Shown: piece by piece, positions 23,446 to 37,951 of the stretch | Position numbering within the stretch: the stretch's first letter is position 1 | Layout: each line of letters begins with the position of its first letter | NCBI GenBank assembly: GCA_027579435.1 | Contig: JANBPK010000731.1 | Coordinates: 81,030-145,029, forward strand | DNA: 64,000 nucleotides | Direction: 5' to 3' | Source of the DNA: Candolleomyces eurysporus | Taxonomy: Eukaryota; Basidiomycota; Agaricomycetes; Agaricales; Psathyrellaceae | Program-made: the position numbers and the translations under genes | The notes under the pieces: generated by a model | What the model saw: only the letters and a program-made list of their open reading frames with translations | What the model was told of the DNA's origin: nothing | Databases searched by the model: none

Positions 23446-24534
23446 TCACCGTAACCTAACATGCCCTTCAGGCTCGAGAGAGTCATCCTCTATACCATCA
23501 GCCACGTTGACAGATGCCCATGCCAACGTGGCCTCGTCGTCAATCTCAGCTTCCTCCTCATCCCCAACATAGGAAGGGAGTTGGGCAAGGAGGGGGTCTT
23601 TTGCGGGGATTCTGGAGTTTCTCCAGATGACGTATATCGCTAATGAGACTAGGAGAAAGAAGGTGTACGATATCAGCGATTCAAATGTCACAAAGCCTTC
23701 GCCGAACGATACTCACAAGCAGGGATGGCTAGCCAAAGAAGGAGCTGTACAAGTCCAGCAGGCTCAGAGGCGCAAGAATCACTGAACCAGTGATCACACC
23801 ATGAATCACCAGGAATTAGAGGAATAATTTGGAGAGCTGTGGACGTAAAATGTCAGTCGTGGAGCCATTCCGCTGATGGTGAAAGAACAGACCGAGGGTA
23901 ACGATTGCGAGCAAGCACAAAACGACAATATGAGAAAGAGCCTTGGTTAATATGTGGTTCGATAGTCTCTGGTTGCTGTACCAGTGTCTGGAGAATGTTG
24001 GACATCAGCAAAACATGCACCTTTCAAGGAAGTTTAGACCAACGTACATTGGGATAACCCCGGCCAATATCAAAATAGATTGGCCTAGTTTCTGAATCAA
24101 GAAGCCTGCAGAAGATTGTGCAACATGGTTAGAAGACCCCTATTTCTGTGGAGTTGTTCTTGTTCTCGTTAAGAATTAAAACTCCAATATACCTTTGTCA
24201 CCGTAGTTATTAATGCCTCCAACCGATAGAACGAAAGCCATGCCCGCTATTAGCTCCAGAAATCCTGTATCGATGAGTTTCACTTCAGCATCTTGCACGG
24301 AAACTAAGGATTATAAAGCGAACCATAATATGTCCTATGGTCCATGAACATGTACTTCTTCCAGTACTTCCACAGCGCTCGCGGGTGCAATGATGCTTCA
24401 TCTGGCGAAGGTACAATCCGAAACTCTCGTAGAGTGGGGCGAGGTGGTGTGGATGGCCGGCCTTGAGGTAGGATTGGATTCCCCTCACTGTCGAGTTCAA
24501 ATTCTACAGTCGGCATTATTGGCGTCCAGTCCAA
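23446..24534 (-). CDS. Small multi-exon membrane protein, hypothetical
   Basis: Minus-strand exons line up into one protein. The N-terminus at 24534 is Pro-rich and cytosolic-looking (TLREFRIVPSPDEASLHP ... KYWKKYMFMDHRTYYGS). Then comes a hydrophobic exon, FLELIAGMAFVLSVGGINNY. Next is an amphipathic segment with IVVLCLLAIVTLG, then IPGDSWCDHWFSDSCAS and LLLWLAIPA. The last exon has a clear membrane helix (ISYTFFLLVSLAIYVIW) and an acidic cytosolic tail (DEEEAEIDDEA). The junction between the first and second exons is not resolved; the obvious donors create a stop. I read three or four membrane segments. Proteins of this layout occur in mushroom genomes as hypothetical proteins; no function is claimed. 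Confidence 0.5.
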
Positions 24535-24987
24535 CGATGAGGAATGGCGTCTTCAGCTGCTGAAAGTCTCAAACTGGCGTGTCACTGTGGTGTCGACGGT
24601 GCAACACCGAGTGAGACGTGACGGTGTTCAAGATGATCATTCACGCTGGCAACTGCGAGTCATGGAGGGGGTGTCGCGGCTGCTCTATAGATTCCGCTGC
24701 CGATACATCCGGGGATAGTTGGGCGCTTTGATAAGGATCAGTCTCCTGACCACAACTAGGCGCCACTCATCCGACCGGAAGTATCTCTGGATTGCTGCTT
24801 GGTGATGGTGAGACGGTAGCGCTGTTTGAACTTGCTTGGACCGAGCCCTGACCCTGTATTAAGTAGTAGACCTCCCTAGACAGAATAAACTAAGGGTATA
24901 CCGAACGAAAGAAACTTTTCCAAAGTACTACGAAAGAAAATCAACTCTACAATAACACTCGACGCTTCAAACATACTCCGCACATGG

Positions 24988-26949
24988 TTAGGAGAGCTCA
25001 ACGGGCGGAAGTACGTTCTCATCGAAAACAGCCAATAATCGAAGATGCCCCCAATGGTCCTCCGGATTCCTCAAATAATCAGAAATCCTTATCCCCTCCG
25101 AGTCTTCATTCGTATTGTAAACCACATCCAGCAGCGTCGAGAACGCCTCCCTGTGCACGTCTTCAAGGACAGGAACCTCCCCAACGTGCGTGTACACGTT
25201 CGCAAGGCCGAGGTCGCACATAGTCGTCTTGATAGGATACAAAGACGCCAGACCAAGCATCATAAGCACCATATCCCACCGCTCTCGAGAGGGTTTGTTC
25301 ATCAGACCGAATTTCCGCTTGGGGAGTTCGCTATAGCTAGCGATCATCTTTCCTGTGGGTCCGCGAACAGGTAGAAGGAGTTGTTCGAGATGTAGCGGGG
25401 TCCCTTCGACAACGCCAGGAATTTCCGATTCGTAACTTTCTGATGAAGGTGGTAAATCGAATGCACGGTTGATCACGTAGCCAACCGCTAGTGCGACTTT
25501 GCGGGTTATGGCCATGTCGAGGTCGTCGACTCGTTTTGCGGCAACGGCTTCCCGCAGTTCGGCACTCTTCATAAGGGTGTAGACGACATTTTCTTGAAGG
25601 TAAGGGAGCAGGGAGGTGGACTTGATCCACCATTTGAGAGTAGTCGCAGTCGAGGTGAGAGGTATCCAATGGCCAGACTTTTTCAGCCTTGCCCAGATTA
25701 GTCTCGCTACGAAAGATTCGTTAAAGGACGCATTTGGCCTCGAAAAAGCGACTCACACGGCATATCACAGATGCATAATGAATCTTGTAGGAGAGCCCAT
25801 GCGGTCAACTTCTGATGGTCGTGGCTCAGTCCGAATTCTGTAACCGTCTGGGGATTGAAATCGTCCGTATGCGCATAGAAATGTAGGTGGTACAGGCGAG
25901 AAAGGTGGGGCAGGACCACGTTGAGACCCAAGATGACAGGCTGAAGGGATTTGAGTAAGTCAGCGGGTATGAAGAAATGAAAAGCGTACGTCGTTGAATA
26001 AAAANTAGCGACTGGATTGGTAGAGACAGCTTAACGAGGCTGGTCAACCGATCACCAATCTGGTTAAACATCGTCTGGCGGAACCCCGAGAATCCCATAA
26101 ATCCGAGCGAGGTGACTGCCATGTTCGTTCGGGTCAAAAGCTCTACGAGAATTTCCTCCGTCTCCGGAGAATTCGGGTTTTGAGGACCATATGTCACCTC
26201 TACTTCGGTGGCATGCGAGCTTGGTAGAAATATCGACATCGCCTCGAAGGGGCCAGTGAACTGGGCAAGAGAAGGCATTTTCACTTCCATTCTCCTGTGG
26301 TACACTTTAGCCTTCTTGCTCTGTTCCGGAAGTTTGAATTCTCCCAGCAGACCTAGCCGCTTGATGTGAGGATGGCCGAGGATGAACGACATGATGTCTG
26401 CCGTTATTGGGCAATAGATGTACAAGGCCTTCAGAGCCGGACAGTGCATTCGTTTCATGTGCGGTGACGGATCGAATCCTGGGATAGTGAGGTTGAGGAC
26501 GACGGCGCCTGACGCAATATTCCGGAGGGCCGAACGTAGTGTTCTGCAGAACTGAGGAAGAGATGCCTGGCTGATGGCTTGGCTGCCAACTGAGTCAGAA
26601 ATCAAATGTAGGCCGTACGTCGAAGAAAGACTTACTTCGGACGAAGTACGAGCTTCCTCACATATCCCGCAGCCGTAAAGTTGAACGCCAGCGTTTCGCA
26701 GACATTCTGGATTTTTNGGTATGTCTTCCAACTTTATGGTATGGTACAAACNTTCTTGCACATGCACCATAGAACGAGCGAGAGACTGTCAAAAAGGCAG
26801 TGAACTTCATCTGCGTAAAAATTGTCCAAGATTTCAGAGAGAAGTTCTGGAGGTAGCCTCATAGTGAGGCGAAGNCAGAAGCGACAGGAGCGCGTCGTGG
26901 CCGACTGATATGATTGAAATTCCGCAGAATTGCGTATGTCATCGATCAT
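24988..26949 (-). CDS. F-box protein with long C-terminal extension
   Basis: The F-box starts at MRLPPELLSEILDNFYADE near 26859. The usual fungal pattern follows: SMVHVQE-x-LYHTIKLEDI, YVRKLVLRP, FCRTLRSALRNI and leucine-rich strands (LTIPGFDPS, LKALYIYCPI, IKRLGLLGEF). F-box proteins act as substrate receptors of SCF ubiquitin ligases. Two Ns break the frame: deleting the N at 26717 restores AGYVRKL, and deleting the N at 26005 gives SLFLFND joined in phase to PVILGLNVVLPHLSRLYHLH. A further 50-base intron near 25707-25756 leads into a conserved tail from LIWARLKKSGHWIPL to the stop at 24988, about 250 residues beyond the LRR part. The splice near the F-box around 26800 is not fully resolved. 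I read everything as one gene; the tail could instead be a separate gene. Confidence 0.6.
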
Positions 26950-27160
26950 TCCGAATTGATACTCCCTCTTCTCGCTCTCTTACACTTGTCAGTATGCTAC
27001 ATGCTCCTATCCATACAAGCCCAAATCAGAGAGGCCGTGAACTCCTATCGTCTAGCATTTCGCGCAGCTCTCCATTCTCTCTCACCCTTCTCCTTCCACC
27101 ACTATATTAATCGAAACAGAGAAACAAAGTTCATCAGACTGTTCAACACCTCAAAGGGCA

Positions 27161-28468
27161 CTAGGTCCATACCTCAATCATCCTTCCGCATCCTTCCTCG
27201 AAGCTTACGCGCGGTTTATACCCCAACATTCTCTTGGCCTAATGAAGTGGATTGTCAGAAACCACGAAACGAGCTCCATACACACGACTCTTACCTTTTC
27301 GCAGCTATACCATTGGGTCGTCGTCAAATACCGATAGCTATACAAAGTGAAGAGAGGCGGCTTCCCCGTAAACAGGGAAACAAGCTCAGAAACCGCCGCA
27401 ATGAGCCATGCAATGAAACCCGGAATTTGTACTTTCTTTCTATCAGGGTCGGCACCCATGAGCGTCCAAGCCGTTTCAGCCCAGACATAACTTGACTGGG
27501 GCCGGTCGTCTGTGACGAAGAACGCCTCCCCTGAGACCTCGTCTCGCGATGGTGAGTTGGGGGCGAGCTTATCAGCGGCGAGGAGGTGTGCGTCAGCGAC
27601 GTTTCCTATATACGGGTGAGCGTCGAGTTTATATGATAGCAGGAGTGAGGGGACTTACCAACGTAGGTCACATCGTTCAACGCGGACCAATTACCCATGT
27701 GGTAGCTGTGCTGATTAGTCTCCAACGCCTCAGCCGTCCTAGGCATCCCACCCTTCTCCCTCGCGCTGAATGGCAACCACAATTCGGTCGAACGAACAAA
27801 GGAGAAAAACAGAGCCTGCTACTCACCCACACATCCCGCATGGACGAATCGCAACCGTCCGCATTCCGTCCCTTTCATTGGCTTTGATCACCATATCCTC
27901 AGCCAACGCCTTGGTAAACCCATAAGTATTAAACTCCTTCGTGACCAGCTTCACATCGTCTTCCGTGGCCCCTTCAACGACCTGGCCAGACCACACAGCG
28001 CCCGTACTCGAAGTATACACAAACGTCCTAACTCCGGTCTTCCGACACGCGTTCAAGATGGTCTGGGTCCCTGCGAGATTGATGCTGAGGAGAACGGAGC
28101 GCTTGGAGTCGTGCTGAGGCGAAACCGTATGGAAAACTGTCGTTATCGAATGCTGGTAGTTCGATGGCTCATGTCAATAAGACGCGATATAATTATGAAT
28201 GGAAGTCAGGGTAACGTACCTCTTGCAGAACCTCATACAAATGGTCTTCGTCCAAAACATCTCCCTCAATATAAGTCACGCCATTGACCTCGTCACCTTC
28301 CAAAGGCACGGCCATATCGTACGAAATGACATTCTTTTCCCCACGGGCGACGAGAGCTTCTACGATATGTGATCCTAGGAAACCGGCGCCTCCGAGAACC
28401 AGATAACACTCCGACGTCGTCATTGGCGCTTTGATAGAGGATTCGGGGGTGGGTGAGGGTTTGGTCAA
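27161..28468 (-). CDS. Sterol-4-alpha-carboxylate 3-dehydrogenase (ERG26/3-beta-HSD family), 356 aa
   Basis: Five minus-strand exons (28468-28220, 28152-27827, 27765-27659, 27605-27295, 27238-27161) join in phase and give 356 residues. The extended short-chain dehydrogenase layout is clear: NAD(P)-binding GGAGFLGSHIVEAL near residue 25, FVYTSSTGAV, and the catalytic Tyr-x-x-x-Lys in YGFTKALAED. Then come IRPCGMCG, a NVADAHLLAAD segment typical of 3-beta-hydroxysteroid dehydrogenases, and a hydrophobic C-terminal part (PGFIAWLIAAVSELVSL) that suggests ER-membrane association. ERG26 oxidises and decarboxylates C4-carboxyl sterol intermediates in ergosterol synthesis. Fungi carry several ERG26 paralogues, so the exact substrate is uncertain. 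It sits 269 bases downstream of the kinase gene on the same strand. Confidence 0.8.
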
Positions 28469-28737
28469 CGTGATGGAGAACGCGATCTTGCTGCGGAGCG
28501 CCCTGCCTTATATCTGTGACCCCGTTTGGGGCGTGTTTCTCGGCCTCACTTGATCATCATAACGCGTGTATTTTATTTTATATTGGAGCGCCCATCAACC
28601 AGGGGCGCCGGTGTCGTGAGGAGTACACTATTGAGAAATCAAGGGTTCATCGGCCAGGCAATAGAATTTATCCATTAATTCCATCATAACGCGCACGGAA
28701 AAGGTTCCTGAGACACACTGGCAGGGAGAAACCCATG

Positions 28738-31538
28738 TCATGATCCTCGACGACGCGTTGAATGTCCCACCGTTCTCGAAACCTGTTCCAACCGCTCTTC
28801 CAAATGACCAATATCAGCCATTATCTTCTTGTGCCTCTGCGCCAGCTCGTCCCATAGCCCATCTTCTGCTTGTTCCTTGGACTCGACTCGGTGGTCATCC
28901 TGCTTCTGCTTCTGCTTCTGCTTCTGCTCTGCTTCCCCCTTGTCTGTTTCCTGGGCTTTCCGCAACTCTTCGTTAACATTCCGCTCCTCTTCCCGTCGTC
29001 CCATCTCTACGCGAGACTCGGCCTCTCCATCGACAAAGAACGACGGCATCTTCTTCAACGACGGACCATTATACCTTGGATCTTTCGAAGTCGTCATACT
29101 CGCGCTCGCACCAGTGGAATTTGGCCTGAGAAACGTTGCACTCAATGGCGCCAAAAACCCTGTCGAACTCGATGCAGAAGCCGACCTCATCCTCCCAGAC
29201 GACAAGGTCGTAATCCCCGACATCGTTGCCAGAGTCGGAGTCCCGCTTCGCCTCGAGGAAATGGTGATCGACATCGCTGATCCTGGCCGAGGTGTGGGAC
29301 TAGGGCTGGGAGGACCTTCAGATTCTGTTCCGTCGCTGGCGGAACATGGGTAAACTGGACTTGTGGGCTCGAGGATGAGGGGGGCCAAACGTGCTTTGGG
29401 TATGGACGGTTCGCTGGCGGTGTAGTCTGGCATGGGGATAGGGGTTGCAGTAGGGTCGAATCGCAGTTCTTTGCGAAGTGTCCCGTTAGTCCCGGTGCTG
29501 GTCTTCGACCTAGGCCTGGTAGCGGTTTTGTCGGAGACGGTGTCGTTGCCCCGCATGGTAAAAGAGGTGAGGATGCGGGGCTTGCGACCACTCTCGAGGA
29601 CCTTCTTCCGTGCGCTCATCCCAACACAGTCGACGAGCTGCTTCATCGCTTCTCTTTCAGTGATAGTTCGTCTGGGGGCCGTTCGCCGGATGGTACTGGT
29701 CCTTAAGACGGTGTGCATCGGGGAGTGGGAATATCCGCGGGTAGGGGTTATATAGTGAAGAGGATTAGGAGCAGGCGTAGATAAAACGTGAGGGTATCCT
29801 GGGGTGAGGAAGTTGTTGGCAGGTGTGGCGTGAGTTGAGAGCGTCCTGAGGGGTGCTGGAGTCAGGTTGATATTGGAAAGTTCTGTCTCAGGAAGGTCTT
29901 GGAACGCGTCGATCGTTGGTCCCCATGAAAATCCAATGAAAGACGAGTTCGGATCTTCACGAGTAGATGAGCGCAATTTGGGAGTCCCGCTCGAACGCAG
30001 GAACGATGCCCCAGGTGAGGTGGCGCGAGACGACTGAAATAGGGCGGAAAATGCGAATCCTTGAGAGAACGATTCCTCCTGGCGCGACTCTGCGTGCCCG
30101 TTAGAATGCGCCAGGTCATTCGCTTGAGGGTTTGGCGCAGAATAGGTGAATTGCGGAAGGTGAAGAGACGAGGGTGCCGGAGCTAGAAGAAAAGGTGAGT
30201 AAAATGCGGGCATAAAAGCGCAAGGACGTACCTGTAGACAGTGTCATCCAATCTACACCTTCGAAGAAAGGATGGTCCGTGATTTCCATAATATTTCTTC
30301 GTCCAAGGCGTTGGTCAGCGTGAGTGAGGAGACTAGAAAGGTCAGAATTCTGTGAAGCAGGTAACGTGCAACGCCTACCCTTTCAACAGATCACGGAGTT
30401 CGGATGAGACTCCGCCCTCGGCGGGAAACCGCAAGCTCTTCTGTATATCAGTGAGTACGACTCCAATCCAAAAACCTCAGACGTACCTCGTGGTTCATGA
30501 TTCGCTGGTAGGTATGCCGAATCTCGTTGGCGAAGAACGGCGCCACACCGTATATCATCTCATAGAGCATCGCCCCGAGACTCCACCAATCGGTTTCGAC
30601 GCCGTATCCCTCGGCGTCTTGCTTGAGCTCTCTCGCAATCGTGGCCTCGTCTTCATCCTCCATCTCCAGAGCGACCAAGGCCTCTTCATGAGCCTTGAGA
30701 ATTTCTGGAGAAATGTAGTCACAAGTTCCACAAGGAACTAGACAATACTGCTTAGGGAGGCGCTGGGTACCGTCGGGGCCGGGCGGCAGCAGAGGAGCTG
30801 CAGAGCCGAAGTCCAGCAAGAGGATGTGGGAATCCTTGGTGAGCACAAAGTTATGAGGCTTGATGTCTCTATGGGCAAATCCTTGCGAATGACACCAATG
30901 GATCGCACTGACGACCTGTGGTGCCCACCACCGAAGATCAGACTCTAAGATCTTGCCATCGTATGGGCTCGATTCGAGGACGTCCCAGAGGGTGCCTCCC
31001 TCGGCGTAGTCCATGATCAGATTCAAATGGGTGGGCATCTGATACGCGGCCAGCAATTGCGGTGCCCATGGAGAGTCGGTCAACCTCGCTTGTAGCAGAA
31101 GGTCACGTTCCGTCTGAGGAGAGCATTGCTCTCGCGTCCGGAGCGCGAAAGCTTTCTCAATAGACTTGCGAACGTAGACTCGGTTGTCCAGTCGACAAGT
31201 TACGAGTTCAATCTGTATAAACATGGTGCTCAATGACAAAACGTGACCGTAGATTTGGCCAGATGAACATACTACGCCAAATTGGCCGTATTCGAGGGTT
31301 CCAACAACCTGAAGGTCCTTATCCTGGAACCTTAACCCGTCGATTTCTGAGGTCTTGGCTTGGAAAATCGTCAATATTTCCCCGTAATTATTGCTAGTAA
31401 AGCTCGCTCACAGGTCTTCCCAATTACACTCTGCCCATGCATGAGACGATCTACAGCAGTCGCGTCTGCTTCCTCGTCGCCCTTGCTGCCGATGAGGGCA
31501 CATAGTCGCTTTTTCCGTTGACGCCATGAGAGCGACAT
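28738..31538 (-). CDS. AGC-type serine/threonine protein kinase, 848 aa
   Basis: Six minus-strand exons (31538-31412, 31358-31273, 31212-30487, 30440-30379, 30332-30232, 30182-28738) total 2547 bases in phase, 848 residues. The start [17 protein letters not shown] was chosen because it stays in frame with the kinase domain. Kinase motifs: a weak glycine loop (EYGQFGVI), the ATP lysine in [27 protein letters not shown], a [10 protein letters not shown] activation segment (Ser in place of the usual Ala of APE) and [12 protein letters not shown]. The loop-plus-DWWSLG pattern is AGC-like, nearest in feel to the DMPK/MRCK group; that is inference. The last exon encodes a 480-residue Ser/Pro/Thr-rich disordered tail ending in a charged Lys-Gln repeat and a coiled-coil-like stretch ([20 protein letters not shown]). 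Confidence 0.85.
28901..28926. repeat. CTTCTG microsatellite inside the kinase gene
   Basis: A perfect hexamer run (CTTCTG, about four units). On the coding (minus) strand it encodes the alternating Lys-Gln repeat in the C-terminal tail of the kinase, a likely length-variable site. Confidence 0.8.
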
Positions 31539-31776
31539 TCATCAGGCGTCGTCGTCGTCGTCGTCGGGGACGTGATGAAGATGATGGTGGTAGAGAATGG
31601 GCGCCGGACGAACAGCCCTCAAAACAAAGTATTTAGCACGAAATAAATTACGTAATAAAGGCTTCACGTGTTCTAACCCTAGCACTGCACGTGCGCTAAC
31701 CCTAGCCCGGGGCAATGAGCTCAGCACGGCCGCGAAAACTGGATCCGACCCCTTCCTCCCCAACCATATCCCCTCC
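31539..31776. promoter_or_regulatory. Divergent promoter region between kinase and dihydrolipoyl dehydrogenase
   Basis: This 238-base gap lies between the start codons of two divergently transcribed genes, so it must hold both promoters. It contains a CGT microsatellite (31547-31566) beside the kinase start and a short AT-rich segment (around 31625-31660). No specific factor site can be claimed. Confidence 0.6.
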
Positions 31777-33676
<1,900 letters not shown>

Positions 33677-33753
33677 TAGACATACCGCATATTTTACATA
33701 ATTCCCATTGATTTACAGAGATGGTTTTTCTTGCTTCTTCCTTTGGGTGTGTG

Positions 33754-33791
33754 TGCGGAATGGATTTTCATTTGCGGAATGGATTTTCATT
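33754..33791. repeat. 19-base tandem duplication between convergent genes
   Basis: Two adjacent copies of TGCGGAATGGATTTTCATT lie in the 205-base gap between the 3' ends of the dihydrolipoyl dehydrogenase gene and the GH55 gene. The GH55-B 3' flank lacks the duplication. Confidence 0.8.
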
Positions 33792-33857
33792 GTTGTATGT
33801 ACGACATCGCTGCTGAGCCTCGTACAGTCCGATGAGAAGCTGCCCGCTATACACTAT

Positions 33858-36800
33858 TCATAAGCCCCAATAAGTCACTGTGGACGCAAACCCGTTAACA
33901 TTATCCACCTGGTCTACGATCCCTCGACCCTCGACGCTAATCTGCTTAGTGGCACCCACAGTTGACAGGCTGAAGAGGTACACCGACGAAGCACGGTCGA
34001 TGTTCGCGATTTGGGATTGGCAGGCTCTCGTGATGGCGCACTCAACGTAGGTGTGGAAGAAGCTGTAGAGTCCCGCACCTGCAGAGTATCCCAGACCAGT
34101 GAATAGAACGTAGAGTCAGTCGGTTGGTCAGTCTATCGGAGGGAAGGATGGATCCTGACCAAATATGAAGATATCCTTGGACCCCTGGACCGAGAGGGCC
34201 CATGCCGAGGGTGCGCTATCGTTGTATATTGCAGGATCAGAGTATTTGGGGCTCTCGTTGAGGGAGAATGGAGCTGGCGTGGGAGGCGTAGGCTGATAAT
34301 ATGGCTGTTGCAAACATAGGTCAGGTATGGTCAGCATGGCGAGAGTGTTTACATTAGGCAAAGTGTTGGACTCACACTTTCGGTTTGGATGAGGCCCATA
34401 TAATGATCTTTCGCACCAACAAGGCGGTACTGGTATATAGCATGATGCTCCGAACCTGTACCGATGAGCCAGACGGGTCCCTGTGATTCGGATAGGATGC
34501 CACGACCGGAATACACCGAAATTTGGGAAACACCGTCATTATCAAGGTCGTGGTCCGCGAGCCAGACCCAGGTGGCCTACATTCCAATCAAACCAGTTAG
34601 ATTGACAGAGAATGAAACTCGCGTATTGAAGAGGGGACGGACCTCGAGGTAGGCCGAAGCCTGTTTGGTGATATGGAGGTGAAGGAAAGCAGCGAAGCAA
34701 TTGTCATAACCACCTGTCCCAGTCTTGGGACACTGGTTGTTGGTTAACTGGGAGCCAGAAACTGCGTGATGATAAAAGGGGCGGGTTATAACAAGAATTG
34801 CTATCGAGGGCTGATGAAAACACACCTCCGCTCGTTCTGATGTGCGAATCCCACATTCCAGCGCCGGCTTTGGTCCCAGCTGGTTCTTTGACATTCCATT
34901 CGACGACAACAGCACCAGCGGCTATGTCGCAAGGCTCCTCGTCAGAAAACCTTCACCCTTTTCAAGATGCTTCAGAATATTTAGCTCACCCGGTCCAACG
35001 GTAGAGAAAATGATATCGCTGATTTCAACGATACCCACATCCCCTGGTTTTCCGACTTGGAAAACGACCTGCGGGTCCCTCTGCTTCTGGAATTTGGGAC
35101 CCTTCCCAGCGAGCACTGTCCACGCTTCACCGACCATTCTCGTCCCAGCGGGAATGAAGACGGTGTCAGTCACGATGTAGTGTCCAGCATCGAAGAATAT
35201 GATTTTGCATCCGGCGAACTATGGTTCCAAAGAGCATTAGCATGCATTTCTCGACAGCGTTGAATATGGAAGAAATGACGAACACCTACCTGGCTGAAAA
35301 TGTTATTTAATGCTTGTGTATCATCCGTCACTCCGTCACCTTTCGCGCCATAGTCCCTGACGCTCACGAAATCGCTGACCAGGAAAGTTTCGTACTGTGG
35401 TTGAGGCCGGCTGACAATTCTGCCTGCGCTATCCAGCAAACTCGACGCCTTGTATGAGGCGGGCAAGTTGCCTTGGGTGAACTGGCCTCTTGCGTTATCT
35501 CCCTTGTAGACGTTTCCTTGACCCCAAGAAGCGATAGTTTTGGTTCCGCCTGCGAGGGCGACCGCACCGTTCGCTACACGCACCGCAACCGGAACGTTCT
35601 CGAGCTTGACATTGTTGAGAACGATGGAGCCAGCGAGGGAGCCGGTGCTCGGTTGGGTGGTCTGAAGGAAAATGGGGGTATTGACGACATAGGCATCAAT
35701 AATAGCCTCTGCGCCAGCCGTCTTGTAGATCAAAGTTGGAGTATAGTTAGCGAAATTTGAGGTTGAGGTCGAAAAATATGATCACCTGAGTTTCAAGCGT
35801 AAGGCCACCAGTTTGCATCTCGAAGCCTATGCTGCAGTTTCTGATCGTTAGGCCTTGGAAGGTCCAGCCTACAACCAAAAGGAAAGTTAAACGATAAGAT
35901 TACGCCGCTGAAACTGCCAGTGCATACCCCAGTTCCATAACGCATAAACACCCGTCTGTGCATTGTTCACAGTGATGTTCCTAACTGTGAACCTGGGAAA
36001 GCATTAGACACTTTCATGCAGTAAAGGGATTAAATTGTTCACTTACTGTTGATTTCCAACCCACATACCGAACTTGCCGCCGTTGAATACCAAGTCACTC
36101 ATATGGCCACCACTAGAGAAATTTATGTCCTCCTTCAGCACCATAAAATAAGGCCATGAAAACGAATACGTACCTCCCATTCTCCATCCAAATACCTTGG
36201 TGAGCGGTGTTTGGCGCAGTAGACATGTAGAAGATGATATTCCGCAAAGCGGTCGCTTGGGAGACTTGCCAGTGAATCCCAGTTCCCTGAGGCTTTTCAG
36301 GGGGGACTCGCCGAACGTCGATAATGAAGTTCTTGATCACCCGGAAGCTGGAGCATAGTTAGCCCGAGTATTCACCCCTCGGGTAACGAGGGGTTTATAG
36401 AGAAGGTTGACCCACAAATTGTTTGTGTTAACCCAGTACTGGCTTCCGCCTCCACCAGGAATGTATGGATTCGCATCTAAAAGACGATGTTTTCAAGTCA
36501 GAAATGTCTTGCATCGTCTTTGGGTTGCGAGAGTGGCTCGATACCTATGACAGCCATATCGTTGAACGTAGCTGCCGCCAACAGCGTAGGCAAATTCTTC
36601 GCATCGCCAACGAGTAGGGTATAGTAGTACGGAACAATCGCCCGAGAAATGAGGTACGTTCTGGCGAATGGAAACCGCTCAACAAGCCGAAATCATAAGT
36701 GCCTCGTTCTCTAGACAAAACTCACCCCTTTGGGAAGTACACGATCGCGGGCGAAATCCTGGTAGTGGCGGCAAGTCAGACTGGTTGACACGGTTACGCT

Positions 36801-37348
36801 TGAGAACTTACGTGGAAGAAGGGCAAGAACCACCTCCACATCGCCCTTGGAATTGTATAGCGGCACTGCAAAGTCCGGGTGGTGAGTATGTGCTCGATTA
36901 TTCTCATGAGCCAGCGTGGACAGAAGGGGTATGCATATCCATGGAAACCGAAGAAGTCAACGGAACGTACTTTATAGCGTCGGTGTCATCGTGAATACCG
37001 TCGCCAACAGCCCCAAAATCCTGATGAAGAAGGGAGTGGGCACAAGCGTTATGCTGGATGCGAGAATGAAACACACACCTTGACGTTGCGAAAAACCCGA
37101 TAGTTGGCCCGGTCAGGGTTGTACGGCGAAGTGCCTTGGTGCTTTATAACCTCTAGCCAAAAAGGATCGCTTGGTTTAGCACGGCCCTGGGTTCCCAGTG
37201 GCACAGCGCACGCAGGAGCCTTGGGTTGTTCTGTCAAAGGGACGGAGGCGTCAACTCTAGGTGCAGAGAGCTGAGCGTTGCCTAGAATTGCAGAAACCAG
37301 TGTCGAGCAAAGGAGAAGAGTTGGAAGAAGTCGAGGCGCCACCGCCAT
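33858..37348 (-). CDS. Secreted glucan 1,3-beta-glucosidase, GH55 (copy A)
   Basis: A many-exon minus-strand gene. It starts with a signal peptide (MAVAPRLLPTLLLCSTLVSA) and ends at the stop 33858 after FASTVTYWGL. GH55 enzymes are extracellular exo/endo-acting beta-1,3-glucanases made of two right-handed beta-helices. Both halves are visible: DFGAVGDGIHDDTDAI near the start of helix 1, and DYGAKGDGVTDDTQAL at the start of helix 2, about residue 400. Between them lie RVIKNFIIDVR, GIHWQVSQATALRNI and QGIWMENGSGGHMSDLVF. In the second half are AGHYIVTDTVFIPAGT, GDVGIVEISDI, EWNVKEPAGTKAG and YSGRGILSESQGPVWL. It is a tandem paralogue of 38409-41920, with nearly the same exon layout. No broken exon was noticed, although I did not fix every splice site. 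Confidence 0.9.
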
Positions 37349-37951
37349 GATGAAGAAAGTGCTTCGTCTTGGTGGTACACCGGCAGCAGGCAGCAAAGGT
37401 GGGATGGCTTTGGGATGCTCGCTCGACTGAGAAGAGGTTTATATAGAATTTACTTCAAGGTCTTTCTGCTTCGGAAAGCATCTTGACAGCAAGGTTCATC
37501 GCAGAAGCAAGATCAGTGGTAATCAGGTTAATTGCATCAGCCCGGTCGTTCGCTTCGCTGGCTGGTCGCCTGATCACGACCACAGGACCCGCCCTGGGAC
37601 TCCCTTGGGATCGCTTCGAGAGGGACATGCAAGCATGGTGAGCAGAAGGGTTCTTAAGTAGCATGCTCGAGCCAGTCCGAGGTATCAGCGTGGCACCAGG
37701 CGTAAGCCGAACGTAAAAGAGTCAAAGAATCATCTTTAATGCGAGTACCTCATGTGTATGACCCAATTTGGGTGCCGCTAGACTCGTGTTTCCCAAGTGT
37801 TTCCCATACATAGCAGAAGAAACCTCATTCAAGTTCCATCAAGCATTTGGTTGAGCTACGGCAGCGAAAGAACAAAGTAAAAAATCACATGAAGTGGATC
37901 AGCCTCAAAATTGGCGTCGAATAGACGGAAGTTGGAACCTGGACGATGTTC

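Noticed and set aside
28829..29353. A 174-codon plus ORF.
   Set aside because: Antisense shadow of the Ser/Pro-rich kinase tail; no start context and no splicing.
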